A DNA stretch of 14,284 nucleotides from NCBI GenBank assembly GCA_937872125.1, contig CALMNY010000227.1, positions 1-14,284 of the forward strand, given 5' to 3'. Made by a program: the position numbers and the translations under genes. Shown here in pieces: positions 1 to 7,802 of the stretch (the first letter of the stretch is position 1; every line of letters begins with the position of its first letter). The notes under the pieces are model-generated. The model did not search any database and was not told the DNA's origin. It was given only the letters and a program-made list of their open reading frames with translations. This stretch comes from an uncultured Candidatus Competibacteraceae bacterium. GTDB taxonomy: Bacteria > Pseudomonadota > Gammaproteobacteria > Competibacterales > Competibacteraceae.

Positions 1-90
1 AACCGCCGTCAGCCGGCCCGGACATTCGGGGTGGCCGCAGCCGGTGTCATGCTCCAGAGAAGCCGGATGGGTGTAGAGCAGGGTGGTCAT
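1..90 (-). CDS. Histone deacetylase / AcuC-family protein, N-terminal 30 codons only (runs off window)
   Basis: Seen: the minus strand from an ATG at 90-88 is open to the window edge. Residues 8-27 contain HPASLEHDTGCGHPECPGRL, which fits the HDTGxGHPExPxRL signature at the start of the class II-like histone deacetylase / acetoin-utilisation deacetylase (AcuC, acetylpolyamine amidohydrolase) family. These are Zn-dependent cytosolic deacetylases of about 300-370 residues, so roughly nine tenths of the gene lies outside. The start is well supported: a GAGGA ribosome site (100-104) sits 9 bases upstream, and the ATG overlaps the TGA of the CBS gene as ATGA, implying translational coupling. Two positions differ from the commonest form (ERPDRL is here ECPGRL). 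The substrate cannot be told from this fragment. Confidence 0.8.
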   Translation of the reverse strand, partial: MTTLLYTHPASLEHDTGCGHPECPGRLTAV

Positions 91-545
91 GATGGCGAAT
101 CCTCATGCACCGGGATTTCGTGTTTGATGGTGGATCGGCGCAGCGCCTTCAACACATCCTCACGGGCCACAATGCCGACCAGCAGGCCGTTGTCCACCAC
201 CGGCAGGCTCTTGGTGCGCATCTCCACCAGTTTCTGTAACAGGCGGCTGAGCGGCAGCAGCGGTTCAACGCTGACCGGATCGCGGGTCATGATCGCCTCG
301 GCGGGTTGTTCCATGATCTCGTCGTAGTGTGGAACCATCGCGCGGATGCCGAGGCTGAACGCCTTAAGCAGGTCGAACTTGGTCAGAATGCCGAGCAGAT
401 GGCGCTGCTCGTCCACCACGGGCACTCCGTTAAAATCGTGGCTCTCGAATAGTTCCTCAACCTCTTTCAACGGGGTTTGCGGGCTGATGGCGATAGGGTT
501 GGCGGTCATGGCGTCGCGGACTTCGTACTTCAGAAATTCATACAT
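87..545 (-). CDS. Two-CBS-domain protein
   Basis: A 152-residue soluble protein made almost entirely of a tandem CBS (Bateman) pair. CBS1 covers about residues 8-62 (DAMTANPIAISPQTPLKEV, then FNGVPVVDE and LLGILTKFDLLKA). CBS2 covers about 83-137 (EAIMTRDPVSVEPLLPL, then TKSLPVVDNGLLVGIVAREDVLKAL). Such pairs bind adenine nucleotides and act as sensor modules. No catalytic or transport domain is attached, so its partner is unknown. A modest AGGA ribosome site (556-559) precedes the ATG by 10 bases. Its stop overlaps the start of the deacetylase-family gene, so the two are probably co-translated and may act together (inference). The fold is sure; the role is not. Confidence 0.9.
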   Translation of the reverse strand: MYEFLKYEVRDAMTANPIAISPQTPLKEVEELFESHDFNGVPVVDEQRHLLGILTKFDLLKAFSLGIRAMVPHYDEIMEQPAEAIMTRDPVSVEPLLPLSRLLQKLVEMRTKSLPVVDNGLLVGIVAREDVLKALRRSTIKHEIPVHEDSPS

Positions 546-611
546 ATCGAGATGATCCTGGGGCAGGGCGGGGCAGCCAGAGCGCGCCCGCGCGGGTTGA
601 ACGATAACCTC

Positions 612-631
612 GCTATTCTAGGGTGAATAGC
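612..631. repeat. Short perfect inverted repeat between dusA and the CBS gene
   Basis: GCTATTC (612-618) and GAATAGC (625-631) pair perfectly around a 6-base loop. A second hairpin, CCCGCT/AGCGGG at 659-681, lies just past the dusA stop. Neither has a T-tract, so they are not classic intrinsic terminators. They could stabilise or process the mRNA between dusA and the CBS gene. Confidence 0.4.
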
Positions 632-683
632 ACGGGCCTGTCTGGACAATTCCGGTTGCCCGCTCCGCTGGCGAAAGCGGGGT

Positions 684-1661
684 TCACGCCACTTCCGGAA
701 TTTGCCGCAGCGCCGCTTCCAGCACCTCCACGCCTGCGCCGCGCCGGTGGGCGTGTTCACTGAGATGCCGCCGCCAGGCCCGCGCCCCTGGAATGCCCTG
801 AAACAGGCCCAGAACGTGCCGGGTCATGCAATGCAGCGGCGTTCCCTGTTGTAGCTGATTTTCGACATAGGGCAGGAACGCCCGAATGACTTGATGGCGA
901 CTCGGCAGCGGCGTATCGGAGCCGAAAAACCGCCGATCTGCGTCGGCCAGCAGATAAGGATTCTCGTAAGCGGCGCGACCGATCATCACCCCGTCCACGC
1001 GCCGTAATTCGTCCTCAGCCTGATCCAGGTTGCGCAGTCCGCCGTTGAGAATGATCGTCAGGTCGGGAAAATCCCGCTTGAGCCGGTACACGATGTCGTA
1101 ACGCAGCGGCGGAATTTCCCGGTTTTCTTTCGGACTCAGGCCACGCAGCCAGGCTTTGCGGGCGTGGATGATGAAGACTTCGCAACCACCGCTGGCGACC
1201 CGCCCGACGAAGTCCGTCAATGCTTCGTAGGAATCGCGGTCGTCAATGCCGATGCGGGTTTTCACCGTGATCGGCAGGTTCACCGTCGTTCGCATCGCCG
1301 CTACGCCGTCGGCCACCAACTCCGGCTCGGCCATCAAACAGGCGCCGAACCGGCCCGATTGCACCCGGTCGCTGGGACAGCCAACGTTCAGGTTGACTTC
1401 ATCGTAATCGAAGTCCGCCGCGATGCGGGCGCAGCGCGCCAGTTCGCCGGGATCGCAGCCGCCCAGTTGCAGCGCCAGCGGATGCTCGGCGGGATCGTAA
1501 GCCAGCAACCGCTCGCGATCTCCGTGCAGCGCTGCGCCGGTGGTGACCATTTCCGTGTACAGCAGCGTAGGCCGGCTCAATAACCGGAGGAAATACCGAC
1601 AGTGCCGGTCAGTCCAGTCCAGCATCGGGGCCACGGCGAGCCGGCGGTTGAGAGGCTGCAT
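684..1661 (-). CDS. dusA: tRNA-dihydrouridine(20/20a) synthase DusA
   Basis: FMN- and NADPH-dependent enzyme that reduces uridine to dihydrouridine in the D-loop of tRNA (positions 20/20a for DusA). Seen: 325 residues, the usual DusA length. Residues 9-17 read AVAPMLDWT, the flavin-site entry. Residues 88-98 read EVNLNVGCPSD with the predicted catalytic Cys95, followed by QSGRFGACLM. KTRIGID (134-140) and IIHARKAWLRGLSPKENRE (164-182) are the substrate and FMN-phosphate signatures; the LSPKENREIPPLRYD segment is typical of DusA rather than DusB or DusC. The start ATG overlaps the TGA of the preceding hydrolase gene by one base (TGATG at 1663-1659), so expression is probably coupled to it. No damage seen. 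Confidence 0.96.
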   Translation of the reverse strand: MQPLNRRLAVAPMLDWTDRHCRYFLRLLSRPTLLYTEMVTTGAALHGDRERLLAYDPAEHPLALQLGGCDPGELARCARIAADFDYDEVNLNVGCPSDRVQSGRFGACLMAEPELVADGVAAMRTTVNLPITVKTRIGIDDRDSYEALTDFVGRVASGGCEVFIIHARKAWLRGLSPKENREIPPLRYDIVYRLKRDFPDLTIILNGGLRNLDQAEDELRRVDGVMIGRAAYENPYLLADADRRFFGSDTPLPSRHQVIRAFLPYVENQLQQGTPLHCMTRHVLGLFQGIPGARAWRRHLSEHAHRRGAGVEVLEAALRQIPEVA

Positions 1662-2449
1662 CAGGGTTTGGCGAACAACTCGATAAAGAACTGCTGCATC
1701 GCCAACCAGGACCGGGCATCGGCGGCGGCGTTATAAGCCGCGCCTTTACTGTTGTCGTTGCCATTAGCGGGATTGGTGAAACCATGCACCGCGCCGCCGT
1801 AGGCGATCAACTGCCAGTCCACGCCAGCGGTGCGCATTTCCTGCTCGAACGCCGCCACCTGTTCGTCGGGTACGTGGGGGTCGTCAGCTCCGTGCAGCAC
1901 CAGCACCTTGGCGCGGATGTTTTTCGCATCCTGGGGCGCGGGCGTGTCGAGACCGCCGTGGAAGCTGACCACGCCGGCAAGCTCTGCGCCACTCCGCGCC
2001 AGTTCCAGCACGGCAGTACCGCCAAAACAGTAACCGATGGCGGCGACCTTCTCCTTCACCACGCCGGGTTGCGCCTTGAGCGTCGCCAGACCGGCGGCCG
2101 TCCGCGCCCGCAGCAACGCTCGATCTTTTTTGTACAAACCGGCCAGCGCGCCCGCTTCCTTGGCGTCAGCGGCGATCTTGCCATCGCCGTAAATGTCGGC
2201 GGCGAACGCGACGTAGCCCAGTTCCGCCAATTGCTCGGCGCGGCGCTTGGCGTAGCCGTCCAATCCCTTCCATTCATGCACGACCAGCACCCCCGGCAAC
2301 GGTCCCTTGGCATCCTTGGGAACAGCCAGATAACCCACCAGGCGGGCATCGCCCTGCCGGTACTCCACAGTCTTGGTTTCAATGGCGGCCTGAGCCAGGG
2401 TAGACGCCAATCCGCCGAACAGCAGCAACAGCAATGCACGTAGCATCAT
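1661..2449 (-). CDS. Dienelactone hydrolase family protein, probably secreted to the periplasm
   Basis: Alpha/beta hydrolase of the dienelactone hydrolase (DLH) family, 262 residues. The reading frame opens further upstream (to 2512), but ATG at 2449 is preferred: a TGGAGG ribosome site lies at 2455-2460, and the protein then begins with a signal peptide (MMLRALLLLLFGGLASTLAQA, cleavage near residue 21). The DLH triad is visible: nucleophile Cys141 in GYCFGG, Asp189/190 in HGADDPHVP, and His222 in AVHGFTNP. HEWKGLDGYAKRRAEQLAELG and AADIYGDG are usual family segments. Catabolic DLHs are cytosolic; signal-peptide versions are common in proteobacteria and their substrates are mostly unknown. 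It overlaps dusA by one base and follows pyrD by 73 bases, so it is probably in the same transcript. Confidence 0.9.
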   Translation of the reverse strand: MMLRALLLLLFGGLASTLAQAAIETKTVEYRQGDARLVGYLAVPKDAKGPLPGVLVVHEWKGLDGYAKRRAEQLAELGYVAFAADIYGDGKIAADAKEAGALAGLYKKDRALLRARTAAGLATLKAQPGVVKEKVAAIGYCFGGTAVLELARSGAELAGVVSFHGGLDTPAPQDAKNIRAKVLVLHGADDPHVPDEQVAAFEQEMRTAGVDWQLIAYGGAVHGFTNPANGNDNSKGAAYNAAADARSWLAMQQFFIELFAKP

Positions 2450-2522
2450 TGAATCCTCCAGGTGGTGAATAACCGGGAATTGGAGTCGGTTAGGGGGGCG
2501 GCAAGTTCCCACCGCCCTGCAT

Positions 2523-3539
2523 TCAGCGTAGCGCCTTGACCGCTTCCCGGATCAATTCGGGGCCGCGATAAATAAAACCGGTATACAACTGCACCAGGCT
2601 GGCCCCAGCCGCGATCTTGGCGGCGGCGTCGGCTCCGCTCAGAATGCCGCCGACGGCGATGATCGGCAGCTTGCCCCCCAGAATCTCCCGCAACTGCCCG
2701 ACGACAGCGGTGGAGCGGGTCATCAACGGCGCGCCGCTGAGTCCGCCCGTTTCCTGGGCGTGCGGCAGCTTTTCCACGCCCGCGCGGGAAAACGTGGTGT
2801 TAGTCGCGATGACGGCGTCCAGCTCATACCGTAGCAACGCCTGGCCCACGGTTGGCAGGTCGGCGTCGGCGATGTCCGGGGCGATCTTGATCGCCAGCGG
2901 CACGTAGCGCCCGTGTTCGCTCGCCAGCCGCGCCTGCTCCGTTTTCAGCGCCTCCAGTAACCGGTCCAGCGTCGCACCGTATTGCAGGTCACGCAGCCCC
3001 GGCGTGTTCGGTGAAGAAATGTTGACCGCGACGTAACTGGCCCAGGGATAGACCTTGCGCAGGCCGAGCAGGTAATCCTCGGCGGCGCGCTCGACCGGGG
3101 TATCGGCGTTCTTGCCGATGTTGATGCCCAGCACGCCTTGGCCGCCAGTGCGGCGCACCCGCTCCACCAGCCGATCCACCCCCTGATTGTTGAAGCCCAT
3201 TCGGTTGATCAGCGCCTGGGCGCGCGGCAGACGAAACATGCGCGGCTTGGGATTGCCAGGCTGGGGACGGGGAGTAACGGTGCCGACCTCGACGAACCCA
3301 AACCCCAGCGCCCGCCAAATGGCGATGCATTCGCCATCCTTGTCCAGTCCCGCCGCCAGTCCGACCGGATTGGGAAAATCAATGCCCATGACCCGCCGTG
3401 GGGCGTTGGGGATGCCGAACGCAGCGATGCGGGCGAGCAATCCGGCGCCTGGCAGGCGCATCAGCATCTGCGTCCAGTCGTGCGCCGTTTCCGGGTCCAG
3501 TTGGAACAGCAACGTGCGAAGCAAAAGATAGTAGTTCAT
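2523..3539 (-). CDS. pyrD: Dihydroorotate dehydrogenase (quinone), class 2
   Basis: Fourth step of UMP synthesis: oxidises dihydroorotate to orotate with FMN and passes electrons to membrane quinone. Seen: 338 residues, standard for class 2. The N-terminal amphipathic helix region ([22 protein letters not shown]) marks the membrane-associated class. Key motifs are [11 protein letters not shown] (60-70), [21 protein letters not shown] (84-104), [10 protein letters not shown] (111-120), and [11 protein letters not shown] (173-183) containing the class 2 catalytic Ser near 175. C-terminal FMN-phosphate loops are [11 protein letters not shown] (295-305) and [13 protein letters not shown] (315-327). 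A strong GGTGAGG ribosome site (3547-3553) stands 7 bases before the ATG. It is the first gene of the leftward run. No anomalies. Confidence 0.97.
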   Translation of the reverse strand: MNYYLLLRTLLFQLDPETAHDWTQMLMRLPGAGLLARIAAFGIPNAPRRVMGIDFPNPVGLAAGLDKDGECIAIWRALGFGFVEVGTVTPRPQPGNPKPRMFRLPRAQALINRMGFNNQGVDRLVERVRRTGGQGVLGINIGKNADTPVERAAEDYLLGLRKVYPWASYVAVNISSPNTPGLRDLQYGATLDRLLEALKTEQARLASEHGRYVPLAIKIAPDIADADLPTVGQALLRYELDAVIATNTTFSRAGVEKLPHAQETGGLSGAPLMTRSTAVVGQLREILGGKLPIIAVGGILSGADAAAKIAAGASLVQLYTGFIYRGPELIREAVKALR

Positions 3540-3934
3540 TGAAAAACCTCACCGTCGTCAAAACACCGGATAGGATCGGTAACCGGACTATAGGGAGTAG
3601 TTGAATAGTGACAGTCGAAAACAATCCTGGTAACATGGCTCTCAAGCTTGCCATATATACGATTTAGCGTGCCTTCAATGGCAATGAAACCCATGGTTTA
3701 ATCGCCAAAAATGTCACAATAAAGAGTAAACTGGCGAGCAGAGAAATCACCTTTGGGCATGGCGGGCAATGTAAGCTGGCATGGCTATTGGATCGAAATT
3801 TTTTTTATCGCTGGAAGCGGGCATCGCCAGTGATCGTATGACGTGACGGCCCCGTTGATGCACAACCGTTAACTCCTGGAACCGCGGGGCCTTGTAGCCC
3901 AGGCGGATGAGCCAATTGACTGCGGAAGAGAACA
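3540..3934. other. 395-base intergenic region between divergent pyrD and the VpsR-like regulator
   Basis: No reading frame here looks like a protein. A 62-codon minus-strand frame (3747-3935) starts with TTG and shows no recognisable motif. The region must hold the pyrD promoter (leftward) and the regulator promoter (rightward). A weak leftward -10, TATAGT, reads on the minus strand near 3589-3594, without a good -35. Other structure: an inverted repeat ATGGC/GCCAT (3635-3655), an 8-base T run (about 3799-3806), a direct repeat GGCATGGC (about 3758 and 3778), and a GC-rich 7-bp inverted repeat GGCCCCG (3848-3854) / CGGGGCC (3885-3891) just upstream of the regulator. The last could be an operator or leader hairpin (inference). 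Confidence 0.5.
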
Positions 3935-5278
3935 ATGCGCAAGTTATTGATTTTAAGCACGGCTACTGTCGAGGATGAACTCATCCAGAAAATTTCTGCG
4001 GCGGATTGGGAAGTTTACTGGGCCCAGGATGCCAGTCAGGCCCGAGTTCTGTTGACTGAACAATCCTTCCGTGTCGGCTTGGCGCTTCTGTTCAGTTGCG
4101 AGCCGGAACGATCCATCCAATGGGTCGTTGATCTGATGTTGGCCCGCCAGAAAATGCAGTGGGTCATCGCACTGCCCCGACCCTTCGTGGATCGCCGGCT
4201 GCTGTCTGGCCTGATTGCTGAACGTTGCTACGATTATCACACGCTACCCATTGATATCCAACGCCTGACGGTTACGTTGGGCCATGCGTATGGCATGGCC
4301 GAGGTGATCGAGAACAATTTGCGCCAGCAGCGCGAGGCCGAGACGCAATATGGCCTGATCGGCAACAGCCCGGCGATGCAGACGCTGTTCCGGGGTATCC
4401 AGAAGGCGGCTGAAGTGGATGTGCCGGTTTTGATCACCGGTGAAGTCGGTACCGGCAAGGAGCAGGCTGCACGGGCGATTCACGAAAATTCCGCCCGGGC
4501 GGCGGCGCCGTTTATCACCGTAAATTGCGAAGCGTTGACCGCCGATCTGACTCAGTCCGAGCTATTTGGACATGAGAAGGGCGCATTCGCCGGCGCTGGC
4601 GAACGCCGGATCGGTCAGATCGAGGTAGCCAACGGTGGAACCTTGTTTCTGGACGAAGTTGATACGCTCGGACTGGAGGCGCAGGCTAATTTGCTGCGCC
4701 TTTTGGAAGAGAAGAAGATTCGGCGGCTGGGTGGCGCTAAACCGATTCCGGCCAATGTCCGGGTTATTGCCGCCACTCATTCCAATATCGAGCAGGCGTT
4801 GCGCGAAGGGCGATTCCGTGAGGACCTGTTCTATCGCCTGAACGTCCTGCACCTGCGGGCGCCCACGCTGCGCGAGCGGCGCGGCGACGTAGAACTGCTG
4901 GCCCGCTACTTCTTCAACAAGTTTTCCGCCGAGGTCAAGACGGTCGCCAAAGGCTTCAACCGGGATGCGCTCGAAGTCATTAGCCGCTATGACTGGCCGG
5001 GCAATGTCCGCGAACTCATGAACCGGGTGCGCCGTGGGGTATTGTTGACTGAAGGCCCCTATATCTCGCCTTCCGACATGGAGCTGGAGCGGCGTTCGCT
5101 GGGGCGGGGCTTTGTCACCCTGGACGAGGCGCGCATGGCGGCGGACCGTGAGGTCATTCAGGCCACGCTGCTGCGGACCCGGTTCAATATCGCCCGCGCC
5201 GCCCAGGAGTTGAGCGTCTCGCGCATGACCCTGTACCGTTTGATGGAGAAGTACGACATCCGCCGCGATAATCTCTGA
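3935..5278 (+). CDS. VpsR-like AAA+ enhancer-binding-protein homologue with degenerate receiver and Fis-type HTH
   Basis: A 447-residue transcription regulator in three parts. Residues 1-125 look like a receiver fold, but the phospho-acceptor region (about 47-60, RVGLALLFSCEPERS) has no Asp and the N-terminal acidic pair is missing, so phosphorylation is unlikely. Residues 137-375 are an AAA+ domain: Walker A GEVGTGKE (169-176), GAFAGA (216-221) where sigma-54 activators have GAFTGA, Walker B LFLDEVD (237-243), arginine-finger segment FREDLFYRLNV (294-304), and WPGNVREL (354-361). Residues 395-440 form a Fis-like helix-turn-helix (NIARAAQELSVSRMTLYRLM). V. cholerae VpsR is the best-known regulator of this type: a c-di-GMP-responsive activator of biofilm polysaccharide genes that departs from sigma-54 dependence. 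GGAAGAG precedes the ATG. A monocistronic unit ended by the terminator at 5301-5335. The specific VpsR assignment is inference. Confidence 0.85.
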   Translation: MRKLLILSTATVEDELIQKISAADWEVYWAQDASQARVLLTEQSFRVGLALLFSCEPERSIQWVVDLMLARQKMQWVIALPRPFVDRRLLSGLIAERCYDYHTLPIDIQRLTVTLGHAYGMAEVIENNLRQQREAETQYGLIGNSPAMQTLFRGIQKAAEVDVPVLITGEVGTGKEQAARAIHENSARAAAPFITVNCEALTADLTQSELFGHEKGAFAGAGERRIGQIEVANGGTLFLDEVDTLGLEAQANLLRLLEEKKIRRLGGAKPIPANVRVIAATHSNIEQALREGRFREDLFYRLNVLHLRAPTLRERRGDVELLARYFFNKFSAEVKTVAKGFNRDALEVISRYDWPGNVRELMNRVRRGVLLTEGPYISPSDMELERRSLGRGFVTLDEARMAADREVIQATLLRTRFNIARAAQELSVSRMTLYRLMEKYDIRRDNL

Positions 5279-5300
5279 ACCCCACGCGGCAGGTCAAACG

Positions 5301-5335
5301 AAAACGCCGGCCTAACCCGGCGTTTTTCGGTTTTT
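5301..5335 (+). terminator. Rho-independent terminator after the VpsR-like gene
   Basis: A perfect 10-bp stem, AAAACGCCGG (5301-5310) with CCGGCGTTTT (5317-5326), and a 6-base loop, then a T-rich tail to 5335. It starts 23 bases after the stop codon. The A-run on the 5' side could let it also work leftward, so it may be bidirectional. Confidence 0.92.
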
Positions 5336-5371
5336 AGTTCTACGTTGTCAGATTGATGTATTTGATTTTTA

Positions 5372-5516
5372 TCCTCCTGTAAATTTTCCTGTGATGGCGA
5401 GGGGTAGCAGCGTGGAGCCAGGGCGTCGACTCCATCCAACCCATTGATCTTGTTAAGTGATGTTGGTTTGGCTTACCCGCGCCGCCATTTCGATCACAGG
5501 AAAATTTACAGGAGGA
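5372..5516. mobile_element. MITE-like foldback element, 145 bp, perfect 23-bp terminal inverted repeats
   Basis: Left arm 5372-5394 (begins TCCTCCTGTAAATTTT) is the exact reverse complement of right arm 5494-5516. Similarity continues inwards imperfectly: TGGCGAGGGGTAGC on the left matches the complement of GCTTACCCGCGCCGCCA on the right after a 6-base offset. The interior has no transposase frame. This is the layout of a non-autonomous element or an internally deleted insertion sequence. If the true ends were TGT...ACA (5378 and 5510), the outer TCCTCC/GGAGGA would be flank, but those are inverted, not direct. No clear target-site duplication is visible. The parent family cannot be named from sequence alone. 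The right end cuts into a small gene remnant (5517-5579). Confidence 0.65.
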
Positions 5517-5579
5517 ATTCTTTCGGGGCCATTTGATGGCTGTTGTCACTTCATCTGGAATGTTCAGGGTCATAGCCAT
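5517..5579 (-). pseudogene. 5' remnant of a UPF0175/antitoxin-like gene, truncated at the foldback element
   Basis: Reading leftward from ATG 5579 (or the in-frame ATG at 5573) gives MAMTLNIPDEVTTAIKWPRK, then the frame runs into the inverted-repeat element. The xTLNIPDEVxxALKxPRx pattern resembles the N-terminus of UPF0175-family proteins and related small antitoxin-like proteins, which normally continue for 60-80 more residues with a helix-turn-helix. Nothing resembling that continuation is found on the other side of the element (below 5372), so the 3' part is lost, not just interrupted. The frame itself stays open through the element to 5340, but the added residues are element sequence. 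The family match is by eye over only 20 residues. Confidence 0.45.
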
Positions 5580-5660
5580 GTATGGTTCTCGCGATCAGAT
5601 CAGGCGAAAGGCGAAAGGTGGTAATTCCGCTCTTTTTCCGAGAACTGTCGTAACGTGTCC

Positions 5661-5708
5661 CGAAGTCGTGGACTTCGAGGAGGCACGGCAACGGCGCGCA
5701 AGCCGTTG
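5661..5708. repeat. Two perfect hairpins just downstream of tRNA-Ser
   Basis: CGAAGTC (5661-5667) pairs with GACTTCG (5671-5677) around GTG, and CAACGGC (5689-5695) pairs with GCCGTTG (5702-5708) around a 6-base loop. They lie 4 to about 50 bases past the tRNA 3' end (leftward). There is no T-run after either, so they may be processing or Rho-dependent end structures for the tRNA transcript. Confidence 0.45.
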
Positions 5709-5711
5709 ATT

Positions 5712-5804
5712 TGGCGGAGAGGGTGGGATTCGAACCCACGTGGGGCGGTAAAGCCCCCATCCGATTTCGAGTCGGCGCCGTTGTGACCGCTTCGGTACCT
5801 CTCC
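5712..5804 (-). tRNA. tRNA-Ser (anticodon CGA)
   Basis: A 93-nt minus-strand cloverleaf with encoded CCA. Acceptor stem GGAGAGG (5804-5798) pairs with CCTCTCC, followed by discriminator G and CCA at 5714-5712. The T-arm GTGGG-TTCGAAT-CCCAC is perfect. The anticodon loop CTCGAAA (5771-5765) carries CGA at 5769-5767, reading UCG codons. The long variable arm is GC-rich, as expected of class II serine tRNAs. The outermost pair of the anticodon stem (27-43) would be G-A, leaving four firm pairs; this is a small departure from the usual five. Confidence 0.96.
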
Positions 5805-5840
5805 GTAAGGCTTTAGGGTGACAAAGCCGAAGGGAAGCGC

Positions 5841-5868
5841 ATTATAGCGCACCGTGACGTTTTGCCAA
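5841..5868 (-). promoter_or_regulatory. Sigma-70 promoter of tRNA-Ser
   Basis: On the minus strand, TTGGCA (5868-5863) as -35, a 16-base spacer, and a consensus TATAAT -10 (5846-5841). Transcription would begin near 5834, giving a leader of about 30 nt before the tRNA 5' end. The -35 lies 6 bases past the cysNC stop, so the promoter fills the gap between the two genes. Confidence 0.82.
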
Positions 5869-5873
5869 CCGCT

Positions 5874-7799
5874 CTATGCAGCCCCGCGCAGGATGCGCCG
5901 CTCGGTCAGATAGGCCAGCAGTCGCTCCACGTTGGCCTCAATCGCGTCGTGCTCGGTATCAAGCACCAGTTCCGGCCGTTCCGGCGCTTCATAGGGCGAA
6001 TCAATGCCGGTGAATTCCCGGATCACCCCGGCGCGCGCCCGGGCGTACAGTCCTTTGGGATCACGCCGCTCGCAGGTCTCCAGCCCGGCGCGCACGTACA
6101 CCTCGATGAATTCGCCTTCCGGCGCCAGCGCCCGCGCCAGCGCCCGGTCGGCGCGGAACGGCGAGATGAACGCGGTGATCACGATCAGGCCGGCGTCTAC
6201 GAACAGCGCCGCCACCTCGCCCACCCGGCGGATATGCTCGACCCGCTCCGCCTGGGAAAAGCCCAGGTCCTGGCTCAGCCCGTGACGGACATTGTCGCCA
6301 TCCAGCAAATAGCTGTGATAGCCGCGTTGCCACAACCGCTGCTCCAGCGCGTTGGCCAGGGTGGATTTGCCCGCGCCCGACAATCCGGTCAGCCAGATCA
6401 CGCACGGCCGCTGCCCCTTCTGATTGGCGCGCTGCGTCCGACTGACCTTGTGCTCATGCCAGACCACGTTGCGCGCTTTGTCCACCAACGGCTGGGTCAT
6501 GGGCCGCACGATCATCCCCGCTCCGACCGTGACGTTGCTGAGGCGGTCAATGAAAATGAATGCGCCAGTTCCCGGACAAACCTCATAGGGGTCGAAAGGG
6601 GCCGGCTGGTTCAGGGCGATCCGGCAATAACCGATTTCGTTCAATCCCAGTTCCTCGGCGCGCTGGTGCTCCAGGGTATTCACATCAATCCGGTGATGCA
6701 GCGCCATCGGGGTCGCCGGCATCAGGCGGGTTCCCAGCTTGATATCGTATTGCCGACCCGGCAATAACGGCGCATCCGCCATCCATACCACACGGGCGTC
6801 GAAGGCATCCGCTACCGCCGGCAAGCGGTCGGGATGCACCAGCAGGTCGCCACGACTGACATCAATTTCATCGCGCAGGGTCAGTGTCACTGCCTGGCCG
6901 GCCTGGGCCTCGGTCAGTTCGCCCTCGGTGGTCACGATGGCGGCGATGTGCGAGCGCCGGCCCGAAGGCAACGCCACCACTTCGTCGCCCGGTCGGACCA
7001 CCCCGGCGGCGATGGTGCCGCAGAACCCGCGAAAATCCAGGTGGGGCCGATTGACGTACTGCACCGGAAAGCGGAAATCGCGCAGGTTGCGGTCGGCGGT
7101 TACATCCACCTGCTCCAGCAGGTGCAGCAGGGTCGGCCCGTCATACCAGGGCATGGCGGTGGAAGGCTGGACGACGTTATCGCCGCGCAACGCCGACACC
7201 GGGATGCAATGGACTTCCCCCACCCCCAACTGGGCCGCGAATTCCTGATAGTCGGCGCAAATGCGTGCGAACGCCGCTGGATCGAACCCGACCAAATCCA
7301 TCTTGTTGATCGCCAGCACCAGATGGCGGATGCCCAGCAGCGACACGATGAAGCTGTGGCGGCGGGTTTGCACCTGAACCCCCTTGCGCGCATCCACCAG
7401 CAGGATGGCCAGTTGCGCGGTCGAGGCGCCGGTCGCCATATTGCGGGTGTATTGCTCATGGCCGGGGGTGTCGGCGATGATGAACTTGCGCTTTTCGGTG
7501 GAGAAGTAACGATAGGCGACGTCAATGGTGATGCCCTGTTCCCGCTCCGCCTGCAAGCCATCCACCAGCAGCGCCAGGTCCAGCTCCTCGCCGGTGGTGC
7601 CGTATTTGGTGGTGTCGCGGCGCACGGCGGCGAGTTGATCCTCATAGATCAACTGGGTGTCGTACAACAGTCGGCCGATCAGGGTGCTCTTGCCGTCATC
7701 CACGCTGCCGCAGGTGATGAAGCGCAGCAGGTCCTTGCGTTCGTGGCCCGCCAGATACGCCTGGATATCGGTTTCGATCAGGGGAGAGGCGTGGGACAT
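5874..7799 (-). CDS. cysNC: Bifunctional sulfate adenylyltransferase subunit 1 / adenylylsulfate kinase (CysN-CysC fusion)
   Basis: Makes APS with CysD (GTP-driven) and phosphorylates it to PAPS. The 641 residues are a fusion. The CysN part (about 1-450) is an EF-Tu-like GTPase: GSVDDGKST (31-39), DTPGHE (110-115), NKMD (165-168), then beta-barrel domains. The CysC part (about 460-641) has P-loop GLSGAGKST (472-480), DGDNVRHGL (500-508), and FISPFRADR (544-552) with the usual Ser. Both active sites look complete, so PAPS is the expected product. PAPS feeds either assimilatory reduction (CysH, not in the window) or sulfation of carbohydrates, as with the homologous NodQ. The ATG lies 3 bases after the cysD stop, with an AAGGA ribosome site inside the cysD end: one operon. 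Confidence 0.96.
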   Translation of the reverse strand: MSHASPLIETDIQAYLAGHERKDLLRFITCGSVDDGKSTLIGRLLYDTQLIYEDQLAAVRRDTTKYGTTGEELDLALLVDGLQAEREQGITIDVAYRYFSTEKRKFIIADTPGHEQYTRNMATGASTAQLAILLVDARKGVQVQTRRHSFIVSLLGIRHLVLAINKMDLVGFDPAAFARICADYQEFAAQLGVGEVHCIPVSALRGDNVVQPSTAMPWYDGPTLLHLLEQVDVTADRNLRDFRFPVQYVNRPHLDFRGFCGTIAAGVVRPGDEVVALPSGRRSHIAAIVTTEGELTEAQAGQAVTLTLRDEIDVSRGDLLVHPDRLPAVADAFDARVVWMADAPLLPGRQYDIKLGTRLMPATPMALHHRIDVNTLEHQRAEELGLNEIGYCRIALNQPAPFDPYEVCPGTGAFIFIDRLSNVTVGAGMIVRPMTQPLVDKARNVVWHEHKVSRTQRANQKGQRPCVIWLTGLSGAGKSTLANALEQRLWQRGYHSYLLDGDNVRHGLSQDLGFSQAERVEHIRRVGEVAALFVDAGLIVITAFISPFRADRALARALAPEGEFIEVYVRAGLETCERRDPKGLYARARAGVIREFTGIDSPYEAPERPELVLDTEHDAIEANVERLLAYLTERRILRGAA

Positions 7800-7802
7800 G
7801 AG

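Noticed and set aside
3634..3656. Sigma-54-like TGGC...TTGC sequence upstream of the regulator
   Set aside because: The GG-to-GC spacing is 13 instead of the strict 12, so it should not work as a -24/-12 promoter.
3747..3935. 62-codon minus-strand frame upstream of the regulator
   Set aside because: TTG start with no ribosome site, no recognised motif, and it overlaps the regulator's own ribosome-binding region.
5578..5709. 43-codon plus-strand frame (MYGSRDQIRRKAKGG...) ending beside tRNA-Ser
   Set aside because: No ribosome site; it overlaps tRNA 3' flanking hairpins and the antitoxin-like remnant on the other strand; no known similarity.
5862..6767. 301-codon plus-strand frame opposite cysNC
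   Set aside because: Antisense shadow of the APS kinase half; no recognisable motif.
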